Shown here piece after piece: positions 46,742-62,660 of a stretch of DNA of 64,000 bases. The DNA lies in assembly GCA_947311845.1 (NCBI GenBank), contig CAMZMU010000107.1, positions 41,359,172 through 41,423,171 on the forward strand, read 5' to 3'. Numbering within the stretch: the first letter of the stretch is position 1; each line of letters starts with the position of its first letter. The notes under the pieces are model-generated. The model did no database searches, had not been told where the DNA came from, and saw only the letters and a program-made list of their open reading frames with translations. This DNA comes from Poa pratensis. Taxonomy: Eukaryota > Streptophyta > Magnoliopsida > Poales > Poaceae. A program made the position numbers and the translations under genes.

Positions 46742-49480
46742 GCTAGCTACCCTAAGGGGGCCTAAAGAGTTACTACAACTGACTACGCAAATAGTAGTAC
46801 AAACATACATCAGTACATATACACCAACAAATCAACACGCCTGAACGACCACAAGATTATATAAGTAAAAAAATACATCAGATACCCAGCAGCAACAGAA
46901 GCGCCAAACAAATAAACGGCAGTCGGAGTGCTCATGTTTATAGACTAATGATGGTGCATAATTCATGAAAACTTGGTCACTGAATAAACGAGAAGCTAAT
47001 GTTTATTGGCCAGTTTGGTGTCAAAGATACATCTTGATGTGTTGCGGATCCCATTGCCCTTACGAGCTCACCATGTTGAACTGGAACCTAGACAAGTAGA
47101 CAGCTGCTGCGGGATGGTGGAAATTACAGGTCCGTACCGCTGCATCAAAATAGAAAGCAATTTTCAGTCTTCCAGCAACACATTTAAGAACACTTGAAAA
47201 TAATATAATATAATAATAGAATTAAAGCTGCAGAGGGAGATATAGAACTGTGATAAGAAAGCAGACTCTGTACAGGCCGATAATTGAACAGACTACACAT
47301 GAAAGGGTTCGCTCGAAATTTCATTTAAAACTGCAGGTTACAACTATCATATCCCTATAGGCCATGGTTTTGTTAAAGATGTAAATGGTAACAACTAATC
47401 CCTAAAACTAGGCTACAACTTATGGCACCAAAGAGAATCCAGATCAAAGAGGTTTCATAGCTAGAATAGATGGATACTTTCTCACAGGCATCAACTCAAT
47501 ATTGGCCATGAGTGCAATGTTTCTAAACATCATGGAAAACTAACTTTCCAAGTCGGAGGGCTGCAGGTTACCTGAACATTGTCATAGAGTTCAAACAGTG
47601 GAACAGCAGGTAGCTCAGGTTCCTTGGAACAGCGAAATTACCTAGTCCCAACTCTTAAAGCAAGGATGCACCTCTTAAAGCAAGGATGTACGTTGGGCTT
47701 GGTTATATGTGGAGGGCAGTGAGGATACATCACGGTCTCAAAGTTTGGCCTCCACCAGACAGCAACACACTCACCAACCTGGAAGTGAAAAACATAGCAA
47801 ACCTTTATTGGAATGGACACAGTTCACATAAGCAATATATAACATTAAAAGTAACTCATGACGACAAGATCTGGAACCCAAGATTACTTTAAGCAGAAAA
47901 TAGACAGCAAAGTTCACACTGATTTCACGTACTTTGGTAGGTACGTAACACACACTATGCAGAAAGATTACAGTGCAGGCATGTCTACCTACAGACGTCT
48001 ACTTTGAATATTGTTGTATAAACACAGGACATGAAATTTTTTATTGGGGACTTAGTAAGACGGTAGGTAGTTCATGCTTTAAATCTTGAAAATTGTGGAC
48101 AAGATATCGGCAGTTAATACTTAGCACCAATGCCACTGATCCATTCAGGTAGAGCTGTAATACAGCACATACAAAGCTCTAAAATGTATGCCATGCCTTA
48201 AATAAGATATAACTACTATAACCATGGTTAGTAGATGGTCTGAGGAAAGCTCAAATAGCCATTCCGTCTTTTATTCTTCTAGATGCAAATAATCTTCAGT
48301 ACTGCTAGACCTACAACGACTCAGCAAGGTACAAAGTGACCAGTTACAACAAAACTAGGAAATACAGCATGACCATACACCATCAACAAAGAAACTGAGC
48401 TTATCTCGGATCCATTACCTGCCAGTTAGGTGGAAATGAAGGAGAGTTCACTGCAAGTTTGCTGCACAACTTTTTTTCAGTCCCTCAATTTCTGTAAAAC
48501 AGTCAAAGACACAGGATGGTTTCAAGAACAAGGGATATAGTAGAAAAGTGGAGCAACAGAAAACAGACAATTTTTCTCCAGGCTTCAACCACCCCACCAG
48601 GAAGTTTGCAAAATGTGTTCCCAATCTGCAACAGCAGTATGTGGGGGTGATTGTGCTCCTGCACCTGCATATGATGATTTCAAGTGAATATTTCAGCTTA
48701 TTTGCTAAACTACTACATCCACTGACCAACTGTTACTGCAGTAACTTTGCCAACTATCAGGTATTTTCAAGCACTAAAATGTGTGCAAACATAACTATGA
48801 GATGGAGGAATACAACATACCAACATGATTGCTTCAACACTTGTCCGCATTCCTTCTTTCATGTAGCTGCCATTCGCCAAAATAATTAGTAAGTTGATCC
48901 ATTTGACAGAAGAATGTTAAGAAACATACTTAGTAAAGGAGCCAAGCTGTTCACGGGATACTTAAGAGTCAGAACAGAATGTACATACACATTGCAATCA
49001 ACTGAAGGAATAGCAAGGCTTCTATGTGAATCTCCTTTACGAGACATTCCAGACTAGTCTACCAACAAATTATCATGTATAGTTATTTGTTACAAAATGC
49101 ACCATAATTACAATCAGAAAAGGCAAAGTTTCTATGTGAATTTCCTTTATGAGACATTCCAGACTAGTCTACCAAAAATTATCATTTTACAAAAAATAAA
49201 ATGGATCTGCCAAGCAGCATTGTAGTTAACTCCTTACAAACAATAAAATGGATCTGCCAAGCAGCATTGTAGTTCCCCTGCTACACACATCTAGTAAAGG
49301 AACTACACAAATTAAATACAACCCTGGAACAAGAGGGACCAGTTGAACTCATAAACAACATTGCAGCATTTACCAGCTTACAGCCCTCGATATAAAGCCG
49401 ATTAACGATCAAGAATTCCTATGTCAGCAAAGATACAAATAACACCTAAATACGAGCTAAAATAGAGCCAAAATACATAT
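46742..49480 (-). pseudogene. CFIm25 pseudogene (duplicate of 59575-62459)
   Basis: Duplicate of the CFIm25 gene including introns and 3' flank. Recognisable pieces (minus strand): exon 2 about 48870-48824 (YMKEGMRTSVEAI); exon 3 about 48663-48570 with a frame shift (GGVVEAWRK for GGRLKPGE) and a lost donor; exon 4 about 48490-48425 with a shift after EIEGLKK; exon 5 47780-47692, open (VGECVAVWWRPNFETVMYPH); exon 6 missing its first half (remainder 47640-47575); exon 7 about 47138-47060 with an 8-nt insertion. Exon 1 and the promoter are absent. It is not functional. Introns prove a DNA-level duplication, not a processed copy. Confidence 0.9.
49015..49280. repeat. Local tandem duplications upstream of the pseudogene
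   Basis: GAGACATTCCAGACTAGTCTACCAA with flanks occurs twice (49041 and 49150), and ATAAAATGGATCTGCCAAGC plus AGCATTGTAGTT occurs twice (49196 and 49244). The functional copy at 61750-61870 has each only once, so these arose after the CFIm25 duplication. Confidence 0.8.
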
Positions 49481-49958
49481 CGTAGAACACCTAAAAATAT
49501 ATCAGCGCCGAAACAATATAAATAGAACAAAAATGACTGAACACAATATAGCACTGAAACAATATATTGATGGTTGACATGAAAGAAAATGCTGAATCAG
49601 GGGGCCTATCGAGAACCAGCTAGATGTATACAAATGGACAGAATAGAGCAGTGCCAGTACGTCATAATTTCCCTGTAAGGTAAAGAATAAATACATCTAC
49701 TAGAAACCACAGGTGCAAATTACAGCAATATCTGAACCAAACAAAACGAGGCCAACACCACAAACTCCGCGTGCGCCAGGTCACCAGACGCAGCTAATCT
49801 TATACCGTGATTGCCACCTCTCTCTTAAGCTTCGTCAGGTTAGTCACCGCTAGTCTCCAGCCAAGAGCTGCTTGGAATTCTTCACTTGACAGCTGCGTGA
49901 ACAGTTTGGCTGGCTCCCCAGCAAACATCATCTCTGTTTATCCTAAACTCAACCTATG

Positions 49959-52900
49959 CTAAAAGAACGCTGTCCTCAACGCAACCTCCTTCGTGTTCTT
50001 TAAACACGAAAGCGTATCTGTCAAGCCGTTGCTGCTTTGTGCGGATCTGATGCCGCCAAGTATCGTGCGACATGCTTCCATCAACCCTTGGTAAGGCTGC
50101 GCGCAAACCAGACCAGCTTCTGGAGAGTTTTGACATGGTGAATCCTCGGCCGGCTTCTCCATTAGCCTCGGTAGCTTATTTGCCTCGCGCTCGCTCAGCT
50201 CTTCTTGCAGTTTGGCTGCCATGACCGACGCCCGCTTGATACATCTTAATGGGAGCTGCAAGCAGGATCAAATACCCAGAAGAAAATAGGTTAGGCGAGG
50301 AATAAGGTTTAGTGTTTCACTTAAGTATTTTTTAGTACAAAATAAATTCGCTGTTCAGACAGTGTGAACTCGAACTGAAGAAGAAAAAGCTAACTGATGT
50401 ATAGCAACATATGACTAACCTGTGCAAGCAGCGCAACATTAAGACCAAAGCTTCTGTCTGAAGCTCCAGCAACAAGTTTATACAAAAATGTAATTTCTCC
50501 TAGATCCTCTGTTTCTGTGCAACTCTCCAGTTTTTCATCAGTGATTTCCAACAGCTTCCTTGTAGATAGATATGAAACATGGTATGCCCCAACTGAACCT
50601 TTAAAGTCTCTCTGAATATCAAGAATTTTCGGATAATGAGTGACAAAAATGACAATGCATTTCTTCTTTTCGAGGAGATAGTGTAACGTAGCATAAGCTA
50701 TAGCAACACCGTCATGTGTGCTTGTTCCACGACCAAGCTCATCAATGATAACTAGGGACCGAGATGAGCAGTTGTGCAATATGTTGGAAGCTTCATTCAA
50801 CTCTTCATAGAAGGTACTTGTTCCTTGTTGAATACTGTCGGATGCACCCATCCGGGTATAGATTCCATCCACAACATGCAATGTTGCAGATGAAGCTGGT
50901 ACAAAGGAACCAACCTAATGAAACCAGAGCAACGATTTTAGCAATCACATCAGAAAAAAAAATTCAGCAAAGTTAGTCTGTAAGGGCTATAAATCATTAG
51001 CTGCTTGTAAAAGTACATAACTCTTTGCCAATGTTTATTGTCAACAGCGGTCCACCGACTAGCTAAAAGTTATAAATACATCCAAAACATGTTTCAAGTG
51101 ACAAGGGAGACTAACTGTATGGGATAAAACCTATACCTGGGCCATAATGGTAATTAGTGCAACTTGGCGAATATAGCAACTTTTTCCTCCCATGTTTGGT
51201 CCTGTAACAATCTGGCAGTACTCCCTGTCTGCCTGAAGGTCTGTATCATTTGGAACAAAATTCTCTCCAAGCAAGGACTCTAGAACCTGAAATCCAACAG
51301 CATACCATCACCATCATCATCAAAGGCTCAAAGCTAAAAAGTATGCAAAAGTGAAGAAAGGGTACTAATGTGACCAAACTCCAAATGCTTGATCTTGAAA
51401 TTTAGCAATAAAATGGACAGTGATCTAGAACTAACCGGATGGCGGCCATTTTTTATGTGAATCTGACTTGCTTCATTCTCAGGAACAAAATTAGGTTGTA
51501 CATAATTCTGCAAAAATGGAAAATAGATGGTGATCAATGACATATAAGAAAAAGGTGCATGTCAAAAGGTGAACATGGTTAAGAACTAGCCTATTACCTT
51601 TTGTTTTGCAAGAGTGGCAAGAGAGTATAAGCAATCCAGAGCTGCAAGAGATTCAACAGTTGCTTGAAACTGCGCATAATATTTGCCGAAATCCATAAGG
51701 AATGTATGCCATGTTGTCCTGCAGATAACTGCAAGCTCTTCCTTAGCCAGCAATAAACTATTTAAGTTTTTCAAGATTTCAGGAGTGTGGTATCTGATAG
51801 TTTTCTTGGTGCTATTTACTTTCATCCAATTTGAAGGCACCCTTCTATCTACTGGTAGCTGCAGGCACAAATAGGCAATATTAATAATAACCTGATGGAA
51901 ACTACAAGAAATATTATTCCCACTTGAAATTAACAATATCTGAGGTAACAGGATTCAACTAATCGACTTAACTTCGATCAAAAAGGCTGTTCCAGCTATG
52001 GTTTTGTACTCCAAGTTTCGTATGCCCAGCTGCTTCCGATACTCAACAATTAACAAATCCAGTTTTCTTTTGGCCATTTCAACAGTAACATGGCCCTCAG
52101 CGACCTATCAAAAGATATTTTCAAGTACAAGTATGATGCATCAGAAAAGGTAAAGAATAAAACACGCTCAATTCATTACCAGCGATGGATTTACCTCAGG
52201 GAATGATCAACAGATGCAATAAACAGATTTAGCATATCTCCTTGATCAGCAGCGTCTTTGTTAAGACACGACAGAAGTTTCAAGCATTAGCAAGTACAAT
52301 GGATGAAGAAGCTGTACTTATTAGCCTTCTCAGCAAAGAAGAGTGGACAGTTTTGTGTTGAGAGGACACTATGTCAGTATCCTCGATAACAAGCTTCTTC
52401 AGCTGCTTTCCAGCTGTCAGGATAGCCTGGATGACCCCAACAAACTGCAATGTGAAAGTATATGCAGTTAGGCATTCATAGGACACTAGATAATTCTTGG
52501 AATAAATACGAAGAAGTATACAAATGGAAACTTTTGAGCTGCAAAGCATCATGATTCTGTGAATATCGTATAAACTTGACAGTAATACTTCCATGATAAA
52601 ATAGTTACAAAAATAAGTAGTCTAGATGCTGAAAACAGAAGGTGATAAAAGAGTAGGCTGAGCAGATTATGATTTATGCACAGAACACAAAAATAGGGCA
52701 TGTCAAAAACTTCTTTTAAGTGACACATATATAACTTGCCAAAAAAAATGACAAGGAATATTGTCAAAGGAAGCATAGACATTTTTCTCCAATTAAATTA
52801 GTGTACATATTAAACAAAGCTGACTTCTCTATATGACAGTGGTAATACATGTTAATATACCGAAAAGAAACTACTAGCAAGTATGACATGCAACTTTCGA

Positions 52901-55497
52901 AATGAGCAATCAATGTCTGGGCCATGATTTCGGTCTAAAAAAATTGAACAACAAAATGAATATTTTGACCTCTTTAGCTGTGGCTTTGCAGTGGAAAATC
53001 CTTGTTATTCCTCTCTGAGAATCGAGTGATCTTCCAAGCATTGTTAGAACAGATGAAAGAATGGTGCTCAGATCACTTCGTACAAAAGATGTGCAACGCC
53101 CATCCTTTCACCGTGTAGAATGCTAACTGAATCTTGCCGTGATCCCATCGATTCAGAGATCTCAGAGACCGCATCGTGACGAGAACATATTAGATTTCTA
53201 TTACATAAGGGGTGAGTCAACTGCAGGAACACCACAAGAAGCACGTATTAAATTTCTATCACGTAAGGGGTGAGTCAGCTGCAGGAAAGACATCAAGGAT
53301 GTAGTTGACATGATGAGAATAACGATTTGGTTTGTCCATGCAATTTCTTTTGTTTAGCCAAATGATATGTCATGGTAAAATTCATGTCCTGACCAGGTGT
53401 ACAGCATCTTACCCAGTGTCTAAACAGTCTAGATCCAAAAGCTGTACATGTGTTGTTCATAATTTGGAACAGAGACCCTTCTGTTGAACCATCTGAGTTG
53501 TTCTTCAATACCTGAAAGCATCGAGGTATTACCTCACAAATCATAATTAGAATGGAGGAGAATCTCAAGGTGTTGCAGAAGAATATACCTCAAGTTGTTG
53601 AAGAGCATTTGCTGATAGAGACATTTCAGTATTAGCACTAAATGGCCGAAACGAAGAACCAAAGCAGATTAACCTTTCCATACCAAAACCCTTGAGATAA
53701 CGAACACTCAGTGCCATTGCTTGTACAACTAGCTCTGGCATAGCCATGACACCCTACATACACAAATGGAACTTATTGAACAACATTATGGTTAACAAGC
53801 TACAGGTGGGGTGACAGTTAATTACCTAAACTCCATTTGGAACAGTTACAAAGACTGACAGTACCTCGATCCCATGAAGATTGTTGTCGATCCCATGAAG
53901 ATTGTTGTCAGCTTCATCTATTACTATCATGTGTCTATTGTCTTCAATGGTAGCTGAGTTGACCACCGACTTCTCAAACAGAGAAAGAAGTTCAGCTAAA
54001 GCACCACCCTCACTGAAACATGTGAGTGGGGTGCACTCAACCGGATATTAGAGGCAGGTCCCGCGTATGCCCTCATCAGCTAGATAACAAGTGGAGGAAC
54101 ACATCAACCAGAGGATCTCGAGCAATATAAAACAAGGAGTACTAAAACACTTACTCAAAGTTGCAACGAACTATAAAATGTACCCTGAGAAATGGTAATA
54201 AAATCTCACCATAGAATAATTTGCTTGAACTCAAGTTGGTCTGAATGAACAAAGTATCATACTTTATCGTGGAACTGGAACAGGTAAATGCATGACTATT
54301 ACTGCCAAGCTACATCTGCACTAATGATTGTTTGTGGCCTTGATAGTCTATCGGGCCAAGCAAGTTTCCATATATATTCGCCATGATGCCACAATCATAA
54401 TAAAAGGGTAAAATTACAGACTGCAAACTGATGAGAATTGCAGAGCCTATAACCTAGTACTAGGTAATGTTTCAGTATATTAGTACAACATCAGCAGTTG
54501 TGTGCATACATTATGATCACGACAATGTTGCAAAGCTACAGTTTTTACACATTACGAAAACAAGGATTGCGCCGGCTATCAGCATCAGAGATTACCTTTT
54601 CTGTAGCGAAGGAGAGCGGGGTGCCGAGGATGACCTCGACGGGGGCCAAGCCAAGCAGCACGGCCTCAAGGCCACTCCTAGACGCACCGTCCATGAACTC
54701 CCCGTGCACGACCTCACCGGTGGAGACCTCGATGGCCACCACCCCGACCTTCACCTCGAACCCCTCCCTCCCGACGGCGTCCACCTCCCTGTCCACCACG
54801 CAGACGAGGTACCTGCTCTCCTCCTCCGGCGCGCCACCGCCCTCCAACTCCCCGGCGGCGGCCTCGATGGTGGCGCGGGTGTACACGGCCGACAGCTCCC
54901 GCGCGAACGTGGCGGTCCCGCCGTGCGAGGCGGCCTTGATGGCGGCGGTCTCGGTCTGGCGGACGACGCCGACCTTGTACCCGGCGTCCACGAGGCGGCG
55001 GACGTGGAAGCCGAGGCGGAATGTGGGGACGCTGGCGGTGAGGAAGCTGCGGTCGGGGTGGGCGACGATGCCGAGGACGGAGGCGGCGGCGGCGGCGTCC
55101 TCGCCGAAGAAGCGGAAGCGGTAGCCCACCTCGACCATGAGGAGGATGCCTGGGTGGCAGGACTTGAGGTCCGCCACCTGCTGCTCCAGCGGGGTGTAGC
55201 CCCGGGCGGTGGCGGCGGCGGGGGTAGGGTTCGAGCCGGGGAGGGCGGCGGCGGCTCGAGGAGCCTGCGGCGGACGGCGTCGGGGTTGGGTTTGGGTTTC
55301 TTGGCGGCGGGTTTGGGGGAGCGGGAGAGGGCGCGCGCGCGCTTGGCGGGGGAGAAGGAGGCGACGGTGGAGGGGGAGGGCTTGGGAGGAGGAGGAGGGG
55401 CGGGCGGTTGCGGTTGGGCGGCGGAGATGGTGGGCGGTGGTGGGGGCTTGGGGGAGAAGAAGCGGGAGAGCACCTGCTGCTTCGGCTGCTTGGCCAT
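49959..55497 (-). CDS. MSH3: DNA mismatch repair protein MSH3
   Basis: MutS homologue 3, the partner of MSH2 in MutSbeta, which recognises insertion/deletion loops in the nucleus. Twelve exons (minus strand): 55497-54596, 54079-53865, 53753-53589, 53511-53413, 53220-52970, 52444-52195, 52104-51973, 51858-51598, 51507-51436, 51286-51137, 50914-50420, 50255-49959. An N-terminal PIP-like [14 protein letters not shown] precedes a Pro-rich linker, then MutS I ([13 protein letters not shown]), the connector, clamp/lever exons 3-8, and the ATPase with Walker A GPNMGGKS (exon 10) and Walker [17 protein letters not shown] (exon 11). Five one-base losses break the frame (near 55200, 54041, 53110, 52283, 52203). 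If counted back, the exons total 3,294 nt, a whole number of codons for about 1,097 residues, close to plant MSH3. Splice sites and the last six exons are intact. It is either a mildly decayed allele or has consensus errors. Confidence 0.88.
53221..53278 (-). repeat. 58-bp tandem duplication at the MSH3 exon 5 acceptor
   Basis: The segment CTGCAG/(C/T)TGACTCACCCCTTA...AATAGAAAT is present twice, each copy with its own CTGCAG splice acceptor (exon starts 53278 or 53220). Only the downstream acceptor preserves frame, since 58 is not a multiple of three. Confidence 0.85.
53866..53910 (-). repeat. 21-bp in-frame duplication in MSH3 exon 2
   Basis: GACAACAATCTTCATGGGAT(C) occurs twice in tandem and encodes DNNLHGI twice, just before the exon 2 donor. 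Confidence 0.85.
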
Positions 55498-55509
55498 GGT
55501 GGTGACGGC

Positions 55510-56450
55510 GAGCGCGGGAAAAGGGGGGCGGCAGCGAGGTGGGGTTTTGGGAGGGGGTGTGGCGGCCGATGAAGCCGGAGGCGTCGCCGTTCGGTCGGTT
55601 CAGACTTCAGACTTCAGACTCGAGTCGAGCCAGAGGCTCCACTCTCCACAGAGTGAACGTGACCCGGAACGAGAAAAAAAAATCTGGTGAAAACTACTCC
55701 CATAGTTTAGGTAATTAACTGTCATCCCACCTTGTAGCTTGTTAACCATAATGTTGTTTTATAAGTTTCGAAAAAAATAATGTTGTTTTAAGAAACCCGT
55801 GAGGAAGAGTAGAATGTAGAAACCCGTGAAAACTACGGGGAAAAAAGCATGTTTATAATTTTAAGAAACTCTCAACGAAAATACATTACATTGGCAAGGT
55901 AGAGTAAACAATTTTGAGTTTCAACCTGCAAATTTGAATTCTTAATGCATTTTTGTTCAGGTTTTTTTAAAACGTTTAAACATGGTTTTGCGCGGTTTTC
56001 ACCAAACTGGACACTTTCTCCGACAGAAATGTGTGGCTTCTTTTTTGTTCTTGAAAGAAGCACACGTACCCCCATAGTTTAAACGCAGCACCCTTGAGAC
56101 TAAAAAAACCACACTTAATTTCTAAACTTTGCAAAACCAGGCAATTGACCCCCTAGCCTCTCATCAACTGTGTTTTGCAGGTCAGTTTTGCCACGTAGCC
56201 TCTCACCAACGGGTGTGGAGAGAACTGATTGCTTACTAAATTATTGTGGCATTCAGAATATATGTGTTGACCTGTAGTGTTTACGTGGACCAACGCATCT
56301 GCATGAGCAAATATGCAATTCATTCTTCCTAAATGATACTGTGCTACAGCGTTAGACTTTGTAAACTGAAAGTGCCGTTCAGTCCCAAACATGCATGCCG
56401 TGGTGTGAGCAACGGATCAAGAGGCGTTAGCAGTACGTTGGTGAATAGCC
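55510..56450. other. MSH3 upstream region and spacer
   Basis: GC-rich to about 55680 (a likely MSH3 promoter/5' UTR with no clear TATA box), then AT-rich. The part 56290-56450 is one arm of the direct duplication described at 56290-57540. No gene recognised. Confidence 0.35.
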
Positions 56451-57540
56451 AGAAATTCACTTTGTCACCCGGGTGCATATGTTTTTTATTTTTTTCAAAA
56501 TTAGAAAAATAGAAAACAATTCGAAGAAATCTTAAAAAATTTGGGCAAAATTTCGAAATAAATGAAACTTTATGTGGTCTGTACAAAAAAGACAAAATAT
56601 GTGGCCGAAATGAGATTTAAAAATACATTTTACAAAGCACAGATTTTTCTTTTTTGCACAGATCGCGAAAAATGTTATTTCCTTTCGAAATTTTGCACGA
56701 ATGTTGAACACTTGTATATTTTTGTGCCCAATTTTTTCAGATTTTTTCGAAGTGTTTTCATATTTTTTTAATTTTGAAAAAAATATCAGGAGCATATGCA
56801 ATGTATACATGGCTAACCAACTAGAAACAATTACACATAATTTTAACAACAGATCAAAGCATATTATGATTATTGGGGCAGGTCAAGGGGCCGCAGTGTT
56901 ATCTAGAATTTACAAACAAGACAAAATAGTATCACTAAACTTCAGGATCAAAAGGTCACATCACACATGTTCTCTCGGATCCGAATGCACCATGGTTCTT
57001 GCTAGCTCCAGAATGAGAATTCGTTATGACCTTCTAAAATTAATTGTTTGAAGGGAACTCGATTATTGTAGCATTCGGAATGTTTTGACCTGCAATGTAT
57101 ACGTGGTACTGTGCTACAGCATTAGATCTTGTAAACTGAAAGTGCCGTTCAGTACAAAACATGCATGATGTGTGAGCAACGAGGCGGTAGTAGAACCTTG
57201 GTGAATAGTAATATATGTTCCTTCACTTCCTTGTTAAGCAACTGAGAAATACAACTTGAACAACGGATGGGTTGAATGTATACATGGCTAACCAACTAGA
57301 AACAATTACACATAGTTTTAACAACAGATCAAAGCGTATTATGGTTACTGCGGCAGGTCAAGGGGCCGCACTGTTATCTAAATTTACAAACAAGACAAAA
57401 TAGTACTATGACTAAACTTCAGGATCAAAAGGTCACATCACACATGCTCTCTCGGATCCGAATGCGCCATGGTTGTTGCTAGCTCCAGAATGGGAATTCG
57501 TTATGACCTTCTAAAATCAATTGTTTGAAGGGAACTCGAC
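56290..57540. repeat. Direct duplication of the F-box 3' flank
   Basis: Two ordered copies: 56290-56450 plus 56798-57065, and 57095-57210 plus 57275-57540. Landmarks are CTGTGCTACAGC(G/A)TTAGA, GTAAACTGAAAGTGCCGTTC, TGTATACATGGCTAACCAAC, AGGTCAAGGGGCCGCA and GAATTCGTTATGACCTTCTA. The second copy is joined to the F-box relic; the first is split by the inverted-repeat element at 56459-56797. Confidence 0.85.
56459..56797. mobile_element. Long-TIR MITE
   Basis: GCATATGTTTTTTATTTTTT and TTCAAAATTAGAAAAATAGA on the left are mirrored by the right end (TTAATTTTGAAAAAAATATC, GAGCATATGC). The arms stay similar for roughly 100 bp, including AATTCGAAGAAATC / GATTTTTTCGAAGTG and AAAATTTCGAAA / TTTCGAAATTTT. 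It is absent from the second copy of the surrounding duplication, which supports an insertion. Exact ends and target duplication are not resolved. Confidence 0.65.
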
Positions 57541-58579
57541 GGTCCAGCACGGCGTGTATGGAAAAGAGAATAAAGAGTGCGTGGGGATCAGCAAAATATT
57601 CACGGTAGCGCGTCGGGTACATGTTTCCTAGGTCCTGAAGCTTCGATGTATTCAGATGGTAGGCCAATCCTCTCCTCATCGATTCGCTCAAAAAGAGTAC
57701 TTCTTTGTGGGGATGAAATCCGAGGATGGTGATATCTTCATTGTACCGCCCTCCAATCGTATCTTTGTGTCGAGAAAATCGTCTTCTCGGAGTCCCACTC
57801 GAATATATCCTCTGTTGGCGCAGGTCCGCTGTAATCTGGAAACCTATCACTATAGAAATGATAGTTGGCGTCTTCCATGACCCAAGGCCCGCGAGCTTCG
57901 AGATTGTGCCTCCCGTGTGCCAATGTGTGTGTAAGTTCTGTCTGGTGCTTAAAAACCCACTTATTATGACCTCGGGACTCATCGAGGATCCAAACTCGAA
58001 GATGCCGCTCCGGAGAAGAAGCGATTGAAGCAATATACACTCCCTTTTCCGATTTTCCAAGTCGCAGTTTTGGCCCTCCACTCATGTTAATACCATGGGG
58101 CGGTTTAATTACCTGGTACTTGCCACTCAACAAAGATATTCTGCGGATAATAACACGATGTATTCATACCCAGGGAAACGCTGACCACCCAAACGGCATT
58201 GCGGCCACAGGTAGGGCACAGCGGCCCATCGCCGCGTGGCGGGGTTGACCACGTAGGCGCTATCAAGGAGAAGGAGGCCGTTGCAGTGGTCTGCGACCTG
58301 GGATGGATAGGTCGTCGGTATGTACTGGTGGAGCTTGCCGCTGACCGTGGGTGAGCCCTACCGGCGGTGTGGGGCGGGCGAAGAGTTCCGACTTCCGAGA
58401 AAGTAGTGGTCGTGAAAGTTGATGAAGATGCCAGCCAGCCGGAGCGGAACGAGCTGCATCAGGCGGTGGGCGTCAATAACGGTGTGCCAGGAACTATGGA
58501 CGCACCACGCCGCAGCGAGGTCTCCGGCGGGGAGACGGCGGAGGACGTCCGAGAGCAGGTCCTCCGGCAACGGCTCCAT
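57479..58579 (-). pseudogene. F-box gene relic
   Basis: Begins MEPLPEDLLSDVLRRLPAGDL with an F-box (residues 1-45), then GIFINFHDHYF, as in the common grass F-box family with that start. After a frame break come DHCNGLLL and NPATRRW pieces (58290-58190). Next is a frame with LSGKYQVIKPP, LGKSEKGVYIAS, RVWILDES and EWDSEKTIF (58130-57740), then another with ILGFHPHKEVLFLS and LAYHLNTSKLQDLGN. The middle of the protein is shorter than usual, and at least three frame changes are needed. It was probably once an SCF adaptor and is now non-coding. Confidence 0.75.
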
Positions 58580-59574
58580 ATTCGGTTCGATCGATCGATC
58601 TGCAATTCTGCCGTGCTATGGTACCTTGTAGCTGTTTTCCTGGGCTGGGCCTGGCACTCCGGGTCGAACTGAATCTCGGTCGATCTCCCGTGCAGCGGGC
58701 CGTATCCAGTACCAATATAGTGCTCTACTGTTAGGTTTCCGTACTGTATGTCAGCATTACGTGACCTTAATTTACAAGGCAGTCTTACGTAGGAGTAAAA
58801 GTTTTTTTCGCTGTTCTATTGAAATTCGATATTCTAATTTTAGTTCAGGGCGTTTGGTAGCAATACATACCGTACTGCATATTGGAGTCCTGCCTACTGG
58901 AGCCAAAACACCTGGTTGTAGGAGATTCTAGTGCTTGGTTCAGGTTAATTTGTCACCAAATCTGGCCTGCTGGCGATTTCCGTTCAATTCTAATCTCAAA
59001 TCAAATCATACCCTTTTCGCATGTAAAACATGCCAACAAGAAGCATCCGAAAATGCAACTTTCCAAAAATTAATGCTGGTTAAGTATCGTTACAAAAATG
59101 TCTCCACCCAAAGGACGAAGCATTTGTGTGTAAGCAAACAACCACACTATCAGTGTAGTGAACGGCAGACATCTAGTTCCAACATGCCTAAACTTACATA
59201 TGATGAACTTACGATTTGGAGAGGTAACAGCTCTTTGCATAACGTTACAGGTTAGTTACCAGAAGAAACATAACAGATACAAGAAGGAGCCTAATTGAAG
59301 AGTTAACTACAACAGACCATGCAAATCGTCATACAAAACATACATTGGCACATACACGAACAAATTAGCGCAGCGAAACAACAAGATTATCTAAGTCAAA
59401 AGTAATATAATCGCCAAATAAACGACAATCGGAGTGCATGTGTAGCTTATAGACTAACGGTGGTGCATAATTCATGAAACTTGATCACTGAATAAACGAG
59501 AGTCGTGCTAAGTTGATTAGCCAGCCAGTTTGATTTCAAAGATCCATCTTGATATGTTGCCGATCCCACCACCC

Positions 59575-62492
<2,918 letters not shown>

Positions 62493-62617
62493 TCAAGGGG
62501 GTCCGGTGGTCGCCGGAGGTGGCGGCGGCGAGGCAAGGCTGGTGGTGGGCTTTCGGGTCGGGCCGGTTTGGAGAAGGAAGGTCTGGATCGAAGTCACGAA
62601 TGGGCTCGGTCGGTTCG

Positions 62618-62660
62618 GCATATCCTACTATATATATATAAAAGCTCGTGGGATCCCAGC
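62618..62660 (+). mobile_element. Possible Helitron 5' end
   Basis: TCCTACTATATATATATAAA followed by AGCTCG resembles the TC-CTACTATA..TAAAAG starts of the other Helitrons here. It would begin at about 62622 on the plus strand, with its 3' end beyond the window. This rests on the terminus only. Confidence 0.25.

Noticed and set aside
54467..55690. 407-codon plus-strand frame
   Set aside because: Antisense shadow of the GC-rich first exon of MSH3; the product is low-complexity Gly/Arg/Glu.
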